NCBI GenBank assembly: GCA_964638715.1
Contig: CAZWZF010000081.1
Coordinates: 1 to 15,659, forward strand
Direction: 5' to 3'
DNA: 15,659 nucleotides
DNA from: JBAXQQ01 sp037131695
GTDB taxonomy: Bacteria > Armatimonadota > Hebobacteria > CAIYQO01
Part shown: positions 5,957-14,255 of the stretch, one piece after another
How the letters are laid out: each line of letters begins with the position of its first letter
How positions within the stretch are numbered: position 1 is the stretch's first letter
Notes under the pieces: model-generated
Told to the model about the DNA's origin: nothing
The model's input: the letters and a program-made list of their open reading frames with translations, nothing else
The model's database searches: none
Translations under genes and position numbers: made by a program

Positions 5957-7024
5957 ATGATATATAAACCTGACTGGACAGAGGCACAAAGGCGACTAAC
6001 GGCTTTATGGCATGGTGAACGGCTGGATCGGCCGTGTGTTGCCATAATGGCGCCGCAACTGACCGATGTTGATATACAATTTCCGGAAATTAATGATGTC
6101 GAATCTCAATGGCTGGATCCGGCTTATCGTGTCGCCATCACTCATCTTAATATGGAAAGAACCTGGTGGGGTGGCGAAGCGATACCATCAAGCCTGCTGA
6201 TGGCAGGATGGATGATATGCCTTGGTGGAACCCCGCTTTTCGCAAAAGATACCATCTGGTTTGAAACGCGGACAGTTGATTTCACCCAGCCATCGCCATT
6301 TCGGCACAATCCTGACAGCATTTGGATGCAGAAATACCGGACATTATTGATAGAATTGTGCAAATTTGCCGGTAAAGATGATTTCTTAATAGGTTCTCCA
6401 CTTGGCCTTCCTGCTAACGACTTGATTTCAATGCACATGGGAACAGAGGAGTTTATGTATGCGTTGGAGGACCACCCCGAATGGATGATAGATGCTATCT
6501 GTACCGGAGCGTATGACCAGCGCAGGACATCCAAAGAACTTCAGGTAATGATGATTGAAATGGGACATGATTTTTGGTACGGCAATGCCGGATGGATGCC
6601 ATTCTGGGCACCAGAACCTTATATACCTACCCAATCCGATGTATCTTGCATGTTGTCGCCGGCAACTTTTGACAGGTTCATCTTGCCGGAATTAGAGATT
6701 TACGGCGAAGAATACAATGCGCTGTGGTATCATCTGGATGGCGGCGACGCCAAACAGCACCTGCCGCGATTACTGTCGCTGCCATTCATGAAGGTGATTC
6801 AGTATGTACCGGCGCCGTTTGAACAAGCTAATGGGCCTGCTCATCTGGAGATGTATCGCCATATTCAGGAAGCTGGTAAAATAGTTCATATTCAACTGCC
6901 GGCAGAAAATATTGAACCGCTGGTACGTGAACTCAACCCGGCACTGTTAATGCTGGAAACCTGGTGTCAAAGCCACGACGAAGGTGAAAAACTGCTCGAA
7001 CAAATTACAGATTGGTGCGCATGA
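5957..7024 (+). CDS. UroD-like protein (second copy, operonic)
   Basis: The 355-residue protein has the uroporphyrinogen-decarboxylase/corrinoid-methyltransferase barrel fold. Key signs are an N-terminal WHGERLDRPCVAI stretch, a central SPATFDRFILPELEIY segment, YHLDGGDAKQHLP (H259, D261, G262) and IQYVPAPFEQANGP, and a C-terminal LMLETWCQ. The H-x-D-G arrangement replaces the H-x-C zinc site of MtaA, so classic thiol methyl transfer is unlikely. It differs clearly from the copy at 362-1459. Translation is probably coupled to the GH51 gene: the gap is 2 nt and the AAAAGG ribosome-binding site (5945-5950) lies inside the GH51 3' end. Proteins of this type sit near sugar-degradation genes in several phyla, but their reaction is not established. 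A role in processing a methylated or modified sugar is only a guess. Confidence 0.78.
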   Translation: MIYKPDWTEAQRRLTALWHGERLDRPCVAIMAPQLTDVDIQFPEINDVESQWLDPAYRVAITHLNMERTWWGGEAIPSSLLMAGWMICLGGTPLFAKDTIWFETRTVDFTQPSPFRHNPDSIWMQKYRTLLIELCKFAGKDDFLIGSPLGLPANDLISMHMGTEEFMYALEDHPEWMIDAICTGAYDQRRTSKELQVMMIEMGHDFWYGNAGWMPFWAPEPYIPTQSDVSCMLSPATFDRFILPELEIYGEEYNALWYHLDGGDAKQHLPRLLSLPFMKVIQYVPAPFEQANGPAHLEMYRHIQEAGKIVHIQLPAENIEPLVRELNPALLMLETWCQSHDEGEKLLEQITDWCA

Positions 7025-7034
7025 GAGGAAAGAT

Positions 7035-8906
7035 ATGAAACCACAAGATCGCCAATTCGCCACTCCCCGCCGTTTAACGCTGCGGGATGGACGCAATATT
7101 ACTGTCCGCCTGCTGAATTCGATGGACGCGGAAGCCATCGTTGATTTTTACGCTGCCATACCGGATGAAGACGGCGTTTACTACATGCCGCCAAGTTGTC
7201 GAACCCGCGAAAAAGCGTTGGAACGCGCCGCTATGGTGGATGACCCGTATGAAGTTTGCCTGGTGCTGGTTGATGATGACGGTATGATTCATGGAGAAGC
7301 GTGGTATCGTTGGGACGATAAGGAACGTAAGAACCAGAGCTGGTTTGGCATCGCTATCCGCCGTACCATGCAGGGCGTTGGTGCTGGACGCATCATCATG
7401 ACCCGGTTAATGGAGATTGGCGACCTGTATGGTCCGCCGGTGATGGACCTGACGGTGCAGGTAGAAAACGAACGCGCCTGGAAATTGTATACCAGCATGG
7501 GATTTAAAATAATTCGCCAGCAAATGCGTGATGCCCGCGAGGATGCGCCGGAAATGCCGGAGTTTTACGCGGAACGCAAAATGGGCAATAGCTGCCGCGC
7601 CGGTGCCGCTACCCGTACTATTAATCCTGAAATTGGCTCATTTTTACCAGGACAACTGCATAATCGTAAAATGACCTACGTCCGCGATAATCTCGAGATA
7701 AACCTGCTGTATATTGCCAACCGCGAAGCCGGAGTCTGCCTGGTGAGCATGGACCATTCAGGTTTATTCAAAATGTCGCAATTTAACGAAATGCGCACTA
7801 TCATCAGCCGCGAAACCGGATTGCCGGTCAGCAATATCATGATATCGAGCACTCACACCCATACTGGCGGCAACGCCTGGTCGCTGCTGCATGACGCGCC
7901 GGATAATGATGATTATCTAAAACTTATATTTGATAATATCGGTTATGCGGCACATGAGGCATTTTCCAATGCACGCCCGGTGAAAGTCGGCTCTGCCACT
8001 GGTCAGGCGCATGTCGGATTTAATCGCCGGCTTTGCTGGAAAGATAGTACCCATACCATGTATGGCGATTCGTCATTGCCAGACTTCACCGGATTGGAAG
8101 GCCCGGACGACCCGACCCACACCGTGCTTTTTGTGCAAGACGAAGATGGCAAATATATCGCCATTTGCCACAACAATTGCAGCCACAGCACCAGTGTCGA
8201 AGGGGACTACTTCGCCTCTGCTGATTTCCCCGGCGAAGCACGGCGCGTAATCCGCGAAGCGTTGTCTGTTGAAGTGCCTGTTTTATACCTGCAGGGAGCC
8301 AGCGGCGACACCTCGCCATGGGATATGTCGAAAACACCGCACCGATACTCCGGTGAACAACGCCTGCATGAAATGGGCGCTGCCCTTGCCGCCGAAACGC
8401 TGCGGTTGCTGCGATCTACCACCCCCATTAATAATCCAGTTATCAAGGCGGTAAATAGCACGCCGGTGATGGAAGTGCGTATGCCGACAGCAGAAGAATT
8501 GGCAACAGCACGGGCAACAAAAGATAAAGGCGAGGAGAATACCAGCCGCTGGGATTACGTGATTGACGTTGACGGGGTATTGCATTTATGGGATGAATTC
8601 CACGACAATCCGCAGGAAGCAGTGCCACTGTCAGCAATCCGCATTGGCGATTTGGTAATCGCCGCCAATCCGTTTGAACTATATTGCCAGTTCGGCCTGG
8701 ATATCCGCCGACGAAGCGCGGCAAAGAACACCATGATAGCCCAATTAACCAACGGCTGCCTTGGTTATGTCCCCACCATCTACGGCATCCTCGGCGGCGG
8801 TTATTCCGGACGCGCTATTTATTGGGCACGCATGGAACCATACGCCGGGTATAAGATTGTAGATGAAACGGCGCGACTTTTGGGGGAATTGACGATTGAT
8901 AATTGA
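7035..8906 (+). CDS. GNAT acetyltransferase fused to neutral-ceramidase-like hydrolase
   Basis: The 623-residue protein has two enzymes in one chain. Residues about 12-170 are a GNAT domain: a strand, then the acetyl-CoA loop QGVGAG at 113-118, then WKLYTSMGFK typical of the GNAT end. From about 190 it resembles the neutral/alkaline ceramidase N-terminal family: AATRTINPEIG, SSTHTHTGG (H274, H276), H384 in NCSHST followed by SADFPGEA, the nucleophile motif GDTSP (S427), E548 in NPFELY and Y578 in GYVPT. These match the zinc ligands and serine of bacterial ceramidase. The start at 7035 has GAGG 6 nt upstream; an upstream ATG at 6984 overlaps the preceding gene and has no such site. No signal peptide is visible, unlike secreted ceramidases, so the substrate is probably an intracellular N-acyl or amide compound. 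The last codons lie in a heptamer repeat. Confidence 0.82.
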   Translation: MKPQDRQFATPRRLTLRDGRNITVRLLNSMDAEAIVDFYAAIPDEDGVYYMPPSCRTREKALERAAMVDDPYEVCLVLVDDDGMIHGEAWYRWDDKERKNQSWFGIAIRRTMQGVGAGRIIMTRLMEIGDLYGPPVMDLTVQVENERAWKLYTSMGFKIIRQQMRDAREDAPEMPEFYAERKMGNSCRAGAATRTINPEIGSFLPGQLHNRKMTYVRDNLEINLLYIANREAGVCLVSMDHSGLFKMSQFNEMRTIISRETGLPVSNIMISSTHTHTGGNAWSLLHDAPDNDDYLKLIFDNIGYAAHEAFSNARPVKVGSATGQAHVGFNRRLCWKDSTHTMYGDSSLPDFTGLEGPDDPTHTVLFVQDEDGKYIAICHNNCSHSTSVEGDYFASADFPGEARRVIREALSVEVPVLYLQGASGDTSPWDMSKTPHRYSGEQRLHEMGAALAAETLRLLRSTTPINNPVIKAVNSTPVMEVRMPTAEELATARATKDKGEENTSRWDYVIDVDGVLHLWDEFHDNPQEAVPLSAIRIGDLVIAANPFELYCQFGLDIRRRSAAKNTMIAQLTNGCLGYVPTIYGILGGGYSGRAIYWARMEPYAGYKIVDETARLLGELTIDN

Positions 8907-8914
8907 AAAATGCA
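8887..8914 (+). repeat. Heptamer array across the stop codon of the fusion gene
   Basis: AATTGAC, GATTGAT, AATTGAA and a decayed AAATGCA unit follow one another in 7-nt steps. The array supplies the last residues (LTIDN) and the TGA stop at 8904-8906 of the GNAT-ceramidase gene. It is the same unit as in the array at 14131. Confidence 0.55.
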
Positions 8915-8955
8915 AAACCTATTTTCCATTCTAATAAAAGATGTTATTAATAGTC

Positions 8956-9101
8956 AGTCACCGTATGGAAAGGGACGCAAGTCCGGCTCGATTTAAATCA
9001 GAGATAACTCCCTGGGAACGCCAATATCCTGATTGGCGAGTAGTTAAAATGATAAATTTTGGAAAATCGGCCGGACTTGCGTCCCTTTCCATACGGTGAC
9101 T
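8956..9101. repeat. 146-nt element with 32-bp perfect inverted ends (REPIN-like)
   Basis: Positions 8956-8987 and 9070-9101 are exact reverse complements over 32 bases. After a single bulged T, CGATTT (8989-8994) pairs with AAATCG (9064-9069). Each arm holds its own mini-hairpin: GGAC-GCAA-GTCC (8973-8984) and GGAC-TTGC-GTCC (9073-9084). The interior folds as CGCCAAT (9019-9025) with ATTGGCG (9032-9038). The plan is the same as the element at 89-254, but the sequence differs. As RNA it would be a very stable hairpin between the operon end and the pseudopilin gene and could stop transcription or protect the mRNA end. The rest of the 8907-9237 spacer holds only the pseudopilin promoter. Confidence 0.8.
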
Positions 9102-9168
9102 ATTTATTTTAACAATTCTCATGCAAATCTATTTTATTAAATTTTCATTTTACAAAACAATCCTGTCA

Positions 9169-9197
9169 TTGACACTCAAACAATGAAACAATAAACT
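9169..9197 (+). promoter_or_regulatory. Sigma70-type promoter of the pseudopilin gene
   Basis: A perfect TTGACA -35 (9169-9174) is followed after 17 nt by TAAACT (9192-9197). The start codon at 9238 is 40 nt downstream. A perfect TATAAT at 9211-9216 is an alternative -10 but lacks a good -35 and would leave a very short leader. The gene has GGAGG at 9228-9232, 5 nt before ATG. Confidence 0.6.
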
Positions 9198-9237
9198 TTA
9201 TTCATCGTATTATAATAAGTCCATATTGGAGGAAAAG

Positions 9238-10413
9238 ATGAAACGTTCTGGTTTTACGTTGATTGAGTTGTTGGTTGTAATTGCCATTATTGCCATCCTC
9301 GCCGCTATATTATTCCCGGTGTTTGCGCGTGCCCGCGAAAAAGCTCGACAGACAACCTGTACCAGCAATCAGAGACAAATTGCCGCGTCTATTCTGATGT
9401 ATGTTCAGGACCATGATGAGCAGTTTCCCGCTACTGGAAACGTATGGACGGTGGCAGCAATTGATAAAGGTGTCCTGAAATGCCCATCCAGCAAGGTAAC
9501 CCAGGGATATGCATACAGCAACGGACTGGCAAATCTGCCTTTGGGAACCATTGACGACCCGACAACCCGGGCGGCAACCGCAGACGGCAACCCCGGCATC
9601 GCATCTGATGGTACTTACGCTCTGAATATGGAACTGCGCCACAGCGGGCAAATAGTTGTGTCGTATGTTGACGGCCACGTCGGTGTGTCAAAAACTTTGC
9701 CGATTATGGACCTTATCGACCCGATTGTAGCCACCGTAAAGGCGAAATCAATTACCTACCTCACTGCCGATTCGCTGGTGTTGGCGGATAATGCCCGGGT
9801 GACCGCCTGGGCAGACCAGAGTCCGAAAGCGTTCACTTTCACCGCCACCACCGCCGGTTCCGAACCGATGTATAAACTAACTGGCGGACCAAACAACACA
9901 CCCGCGTTATATTTTGACACCACTACCTACAAATCAATGGAGAAAAACGCGCCAGATTTCAGCATGGCAAATGGCGCGCAACTGGAAATTATCTGCGTTT
10001 ACAACCAGCGAACCGCCGGTGCCGGCGATTGGGGCCTGGTGACTAACCGGTCGACAAATTACAACTGGATGGTACGCGGCATGGGCAGCAGCCCGCATAT
10101 CCATGGCAACGTCTGGTATCCCGCCTCGCTGGCTCCTTTCCCATTGAACACCTGGACTATTCTCGATGTCTACGTTAACGCTGACCGGTCATACAGCTTA
10201 AATAAAAATGGCGTTGTCATGAACTCTGGCGTTGCCGGTACATATAACTTTGGCAGCGGCAATACCATGGTGCGCATCGGCGGCAATCAGGCCGGCGGCG
10301 ATGCCAACAACGAAGTCAGCATTTCCGATGTAGCCATCCTAAACCAGGTACTGACCGACAGCGAACGCATGACATACGTCAATTATTTCAAGAAAAAATA
10401 TAATATTCCGTAA
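9238..10413 (+). CDS. Pseudopilin with H-X9-DG motif and C-terminal LamG-like domain
   Basis: The 391-residue protein begins with a class III prepilin signal, MKRSG-FTLIE: cleavage after G5 by prepilin peptidase, N-methylation of F6, and the conserved Glu at +5 (E10). A hydrophobic helix to about residue 30 follows. FARAREKARQ and two cysteines (TTCTSNQ and KCPSS) are typical of the DUF1559/pseudopilin families of Armatimonadota and Planctomycetes. The H-X9-DG motif is H135 to D145-G146. Residues about 160-391 have the beta-rich make-up of a concanavalin/LamG domain: ALYFDT, VYNQRTAGAGDWGLVTN, LNKNGV, VRIGGN, VSISDVAILNQVLT, ending FKKKYNIP. The protein would sit at the cell surface or in a type II-like pseudopilus and may bind carbohydrate. 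It is a single-gene unit with its own promoter and terminator. The start at 9238 is chosen for GGAGG. Confidence 0.85.
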   Translation: MKRSGFTLIELLVVIAIIAILAAILFPVFARAREKARQTTCTSNQRQIAASILMYVQDHDEQFPATGNVWTVAAIDKGVLKCPSSKVTQGYAYSNGLANLPLGTIDDPTTRAATADGNPGIASDGTYALNMELRHSGQIVVSYVDGHVGVSKTLPIMDLIDPIVATVKAKSITYLTADSLVLADNARVTAWADQSPKAFTFTATTAGSEPMYKLTGGPNNTPALYFDTTTYKSMEKNAPDFSMANGAQLEIICVYNQRTAGAGDWGLVTNRSTNYNWMVRGMGSSPHIHGNVWYPASLAPFPLNTWTILDVYVNADRSYSLNKNGVVMNSGVAGTYNFGSGNTMVRIGGNQAGGDANNEVSISDVAILNQVLTDSERMTYVNYFKKKYNIP

Positions 10414-10446
10414 AGACTGGTGATTTATGGGAACATTTCTTATACT

Positions 10447-10485
10447 GAGCACTGGCTGGAAGCCGGCGCTCCTTAATTTTATTCC
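10447..10485 (+). terminator. Probable intrinsic terminator of the pseudopilin gene
   Basis: GAGCACTGGCT (10447-10457) pairs with AGCCGGCGCTC (10461-10471) around a GGA loop, with one mismatch and one G-U pair. A T-rich stretch to 10485 follows, without a long uninterrupted T-run. It lies 34 nt after the pseudopilin stop and before the ABC genes. Confidence 0.55.
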
Positions 10486-10539
10486 CTTGCACAAAAGGTA
10501 TTAATCACCATTTGTTTAAACTAATAATGTAGCAGATTT

Positions 10540-12288
10540 ATGAATATATCACTTCGGCAATATTACGATATTTTGGCGCGTTATTTGCGGCCGCAAAAAT
10601 TGCGGTTTGCTTTGCTGTCACTGCTGGTATTCACCAGTATCGGCATGCAGGTCATCAACCCGCAGGTAATGCGACAATTTATTGATGATGCTACCCATGG
10701 CAAATCTCTGCATATACTATTGATGTCGGCGTTATTATTCGTTGGTATCGCAATATGCCAGCAAATATTATCGGTCTCCGCCGCGTATGTTGGCGAATAT
10801 GTCGCCTGGATTGCTACCAATGGTCTGCGCGAGGACCTGGCGAAGCATTGTTTGTACCTGGATATGCAGTTTCACCACGAAAAAAGCCCCGGCGAGTTCA
10901 TTGAACGCATAGAAGGCGATTCTCTGGAGTTTTCCAACTTTTTTTCGCAGATGGTGCTGCGCGTTGCTGGCAATATACTGCTGTTGACGGGTATTCTCAT
11001 AGCGATGTTTCGCGTCGATATGAAATTAGGCGCGTTTTTCACCGTCTTCGCCATTATCACCCTGTTAGGACTGAATATGGTACGCGGCATTGCTATACCT
11101 TTCCAAAAAGCGCATCGCGACGCCGCCACCGATTTTTTTGGATTTCTGGAAGAAAGGCTGTCGGGTACCGAAGATATCCGCTCCAGCGGAGCGGTCGGTT
11201 TTGTACTGCGCAGGCTGTTTGAATTAATGACGAAAATCTACCGGCTGTGGCGAAAATCGGCACTTACCCAGATTTACGTGCGGATGACCGCCGGACTGCT
11301 GCTGATGTGCGGTATCGGTGTGGCATTTGTGCTGGGCAGCCAGTTATTTCACGATAAAATAATCACCATCGGCGTGATGTATATGATAATCCATTACACC
11401 GGTCTTATTTCGCAGCCGATTCGCGAACTGACCCAGCAGGTGGAAAGCCTGCAAAATATCGGCGCCACCGTGGAAAGAATGGGTGAATTGCTGAGGCAAA
11501 ACAGCACAATTTCTGAAGGCGAAGGCGCAAATTGGCCCGTTGGCATTCCACTGGAGATAGAGTTTAAAGATATTTCATTTGCCTATCACGAAGATAAGCC
11601 GGTGTTGAAAAACCTGTCATTCAAAGTAGAACCCGGCAAAATATTGGGGTTGCTGGGACGCACCGGCAGCGGCAAAACCACCATTGCCCGGCTGATATTT
11701 CGCCTATACGAAGCACAAAGCGGCGATATATTGCTGAATGGCGACAGCATAAAACGCGCAACGCTGGACGAATTGCGCCACCGCGTCGCTTTTGTCACCC
11801 AGGATGTGCAGCTTTTTCAGGCCAGTGTACGCGATAACATAACGTTTTTTAATAAAGATATTCCTGATGAAACCATAATCGAAGTGATAAACAAGCTGGA
11901 ATTGGCGGATTGGTTTGAATCGCTGCCGGAAGGGCTGAATACCCGGCTGCAAACAGGCGGCCGCAGTTTATCCGCCGGCGAGGCGCAACTGCTGGCATTC
12001 ACCCGGGTTTTCCTGCGCAACCCGGGATTAGTCATTCTGGACGAGGCATCGTCGCGGCTTGACCCGGCAACCGAACAAATGGTGGAACGCGCGATAAACC
12101 ACCTGCTGGAAAACAGAACGGCAATTATCGTTGCCCACCGCCTTGGTACATTAAAACGGGCGGACGACGTGCTGGTGCTGGAACATGGCGGAATCGGCGA
12201 ATACGGCAATCGGCTTGAACTGCTGGCAGATGAAAACTCGCATTTTTACACTCTGCACCAGACCGGGTTGGAAGAGGTGATGGTATGA
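10540..12288 (+). CDS. ABC exporter half-transporter, subunit 1 (catalytic Walker B, degenerate signature)
   Basis: The 582-residue protein has an N-terminal transmembrane domain with about six segments (from residue 23 to 310) and a C-terminal nucleotide-binding domain, the MsbA/BmrA-type order for export. Walker A is GRTGSGKT (373-380), Walker B ends VILDE with catalytic glutamate E502, and the H-loop histidine is H533. The signature LSGGQ is altered to LSAGE (477-481). The next gene overlaps by 4 nt and encodes the partner. In heterodimeric exporters one of two ATP sites is degenerate; this subunit contributes Walker A/B to the good site and the altered signature to the poor one. There is no clear Shine-Dalgarno sequence before the ATG at 10540. 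No substrate is suggested by neighbours; lipids, peptides or drugs are all possible. Confidence 0.9.
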   Translation: MNISLRQYYDILARYLRPQKLRFALLSLLVFTSIGMQVINPQVMRQFIDDATHGKSLHILLMSALLFVGIAICQQILSVSAAYVGEYVAWIATNGLREDLAKHCLYLDMQFHHEKSPGEFIERIEGDSLEFSNFFSQMVLRVAGNILLLTGILIAMFRVDMKLGAFFTVFAIITLLGLNMVRGIAIPFQKAHRDAATDFFGFLEERLSGTEDIRSSGAVGFVLRRLFELMTKIYRLWRKSALTQIYVRMTAGLLLMCGIGVAFVLGSQLFHDKIITIGVMYMIIHYTGLISQPIRELTQQVESLQNIGATVERMGELLRQNSTISEGEGANWPVGIPLEIEFKDISFAYHEDKPVLKNLSFKVEPGKILGLLGRTGSGKTTIARLIFRLYEAQSGDILLNGDSIKRATLDELRHRVAFVTQDVQLFQASVRDNITFFNKDIPDETIIEVINKLELADWFESLPEGLNTRLQTGGRSLSAGEAQLLAFTRVFLRNPGLVILDEASSRLDPATEQMVERAINHLLENRTAIIVAHRLGTLKRADDVLVLEHGGIGEYGNRLELLADENSHFYTLHQTGLEEVMV

Positions 12289-14120
12289 CGTATCAAGACG
12301 AAATCATGCCGGATTCTGAATTCAGCAATAAACGGTCAATACCTACCTGGAAGATAATCTGGCGGCTGATTTGCTTCAAACCGTGGATATTCATCAGCAA
12401 TTTGCTGGCGATGTTCCTGCTGATGGGGGCATGGCAAATCCCCGGGTTGGTAATCCGTCAATTTTTCAATCAGCTTACTTCCAGTGCTCCTGCGGAATTC
12501 GGGGTATGGACGCTGGTTGCCTTCATGTTCGCCAGCGAATTAACTGTCATTTCCGGGGTTTTCTGGCTGACCCTTACCAATGTGCCGTTTTTCGTCCACA
12601 GCCTGACATTGCTCCGCCATAATCTGCTGCGCCATATTTTGCGGCGGCCAGGCGCGTCATCGCTGCCGGATTCTCCCGGAGAGGCAGTCAGCCGTTTCCG
12701 CAATGATGCCCTGGAAATGCCGCTTTTCGCATTATGGATGAATGACCTGCTGGGTTCCATCGCGTTTTGCACGGTGGCGCTGGTTGTCATGTCGCGCATC
12801 AATGCAAAAATTACCATTATGGCGGTGCTGCCGTTCATAATAGTCGGCATTGTCGCAAATTTCGCCATGAAAAAAATCGAGATGTACCGCCGCGCCAGCC
12901 GCAAGGCTTCCGGCATTGTCAGCGGTTTCATCGGCGAACTATTCGGCGCGGTGCAGGCGGTGAAGGCGGCAACCGCGGAAAAAGAAGTTATCACCCATTT
13001 CCATAATTTGAATGAAGAACGCCGGGTAATTTCGCTGAAAGACCGGTTGTTTAACGAAATATTGCGTTCTATATTTATGAATGCCACCAATCTCGGCACC
13101 GGGATAATTCTCATTCTTGCCGGACAGGCAATGCGTGAAAAAACCTTCAGTGTTGGCGACTTTTCGTTGTTTGTATTCTATCTCGGTTTCATCAGCGAAC
13201 TAACCGCTTTCGTTGGCCTGCTGATTGCGCGCTACCAGCAAATCGGGGTATCTGCCGACCGCATGCACCGGTTGATGGAAGGCTCAACTCCGGAAGCACT
13301 GGTTGAGTTCATCGACACTCACTTGGACGGATCACTGCCTGAAGTTACATACTCCAAAGAAAGCGAGTTCGGCCCGTTGCAGGAATTGCGGGCAGAAGGT
13401 TTATCATATACTTTTCCCAATAGCGAAAACGGCATTCGCGATGTATCATTCACCATTCCGCGCGGGTCATTCACCGTAATAACCGGTCGAAACGGCAGCG
13501 GAAAAACCACCCTGTTGCGGGTGATGCTGGGACTATTATCCAAGGACGAAGGCAAGATATTCTGGAACTCCAACGAAGTGGAAAATCCCGGCGAATTTTT
13601 TGTGCCGCCTCACAGCGCATATACTGCCCAGGTGCCGCGGCTTTTCAGCGACACCTTGCGCGATAACATATTAATGGGGATGGATAAAAACGACGACGAT
13701 ATCTATGCCGCCATGTTCACCGCCGTGCTGGAAGAAGACCTGAGTCAATTAGATGAAGGACTGGAAACCCGGGTCGGCCCGAAAGGCGTAAAACTATCCG
13801 GCGGTCAAATGCAGCGCACCGCCGCCGCTCGCATGTTTGTCCGCGACCCCGAATTGCTGGTATTCGACGACCTCAGCAGCGCATTGGACGTAGAAACCGA
13901 AAAGAAACTGTGGGAACGGGTATTCCAGCGCGAAGGTGCCACCTGCCTGGTGGTAAGCCACCGCAAAGCCGCCCTGCGAAGCGCCGACCAGATAATAGTA
14001 ATGCAGGACGGCCGCGTAGACGCCATAGGAAAACTCGCTGACCTGCTGGAAACTAATGATGAATTAAACAGATTATGGCACGGCGTGGTGGAAAAGGAAG
14101 AAGGGGCGGAAGAAGAATGA
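12285..14120 (+). CDS. ABC exporter half-transporter, subunit 2 (degenerate Walker B)
   Basis: The 611-residue partner of the preceding gene shares the exporter layout: about six membrane segments to residue 320, then the nucleotide-binding domain. Walker A is GRNGSGKT (401-408), the signature is the standard LSGGQ (504-508), and the H-loop histidine is H559. Walker B ends LVFDD (528-529), so the catalytic Glu is Asp. With the LSAGE of subunit 1 this makes one complete and one degenerate ATP site, as in TM287/288- or BmrCD-type heterodimers. It overlaps subunit 1 by ATGA, with GAGG (12274-12277) 7 nt before its ATG, so translation is coupled. The C-terminus is an acidic tail (EKEEGAEEE). The transported substrate is not known. 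Confidence 0.9.
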   Translation: MTYQDEIMPDSEFSNKRSIPTWKIIWRLICFKPWIFISNLLAMFLLMGAWQIPGLVIRQFFNQLTSSAPAEFGVWTLVAFMFASELTVISGVFWLTLTNVPFFVHSLTLLRHNLLRHILRRPGASSLPDSPGEAVSRFRNDALEMPLFALWMNDLLGSIAFCTVALVVMSRINAKITIMAVLPFIIVGIVANFAMKKIEMYRRASRKASGIVSGFIGELFGAVQAVKAATAEKEVITHFHNLNEERRVISLKDRLFNEILRSIFMNATNLGTGIILILAGQAMREKTFSVGDFSLFVFYLGFISELTAFVGLLIARYQQIGVSADRMHRLMEGSTPEALVEFIDTHLDGSLPEVTYSKESEFGPLQELRAEGLSYTFPNSENGIRDVSFTIPRGSFTVITGRNGSGKTTLLRVMLGLLSKDEGKIFWNSNEVENPGEFFVPPHSAYTAQVPRLFSDTLRDNILMGMDKNDDDIYAAMFTAVLEEDLSQLDEGLETRVGPKGVKLSGGQMQRTAAARMFVRDPELLVFDDLSSALDVETEKKLWERVFQREGATCLVVSHRKAALRSADQIIVMQDGRVDAIGKLADLLETNDELNRLWHGVVEKEEGAEEE

Positions 14121-14130
14121 GGAGTTTAAG

Positions 14131-14158
14131 AATTGACAATTGACGATTGACAATGAAA
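14131..14158 (+). repeat. Heptamer array (AATTGAC units)
   Basis: Two exact AATTGAC units, then GATTGAC and AATGAAA, start 10 nt after the stop of ABC subunit 2. The array opens a 428-nt gene-free spacer (14121-14548) that is filled mostly by repeats. Confidence 0.6.
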
Positions 14159-14161
14159 AGG

Positions 14162-14204
14162 TCGAATTCGGTCGTGCAGACGATTTTAAACGATTTCTGA
14201 AAAA
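14162..14204 (+). repeat. 43-nt dispersed repeat, module A copy 2
   Basis: This is 41/43 identical to the reverse complement of 3964-4006. A heptamer array sits directly on its 5' side, as in copy 1. The two mismatches are one A/T near the start and one C/T in the middle. Confidence 0.8.
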
Positions 14205-14216
14205 TGGGTGTAAATC

Positions 14217-14255
14217 AGTGAAGGTGATAAAAAAGAAGGATGGCAGGATAAGGGG
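14217..14255 (+). repeat. 39-nt dispersed repeat, module B copy 2
   Basis: AGTGAAGGTGAT (14217-14228), AAGGATGGCAG (14236-14246) and AGGGG (14251-14255) match the minus strand of 250-288, with equal spacing and different linker bases. Here it follows module A after 12 nt; in copy 1 module A is absent and the heptamer array precedes it directly. Confidence 0.7.

Noticed and set aside
6984..7034. Upstream ATG for the GNAT-ceramidase protein
   Set aside because: It overlaps the UroD-like gene by 41 nt without a ribosome-binding site; the ATG at 7035 has GAGG at the right distance.
12470..13114. 214-codon open frame antisense to ABC subunit 2
   Set aside because: Mirrors the membrane domain codons of a clear gene and shows no motif or start signal.
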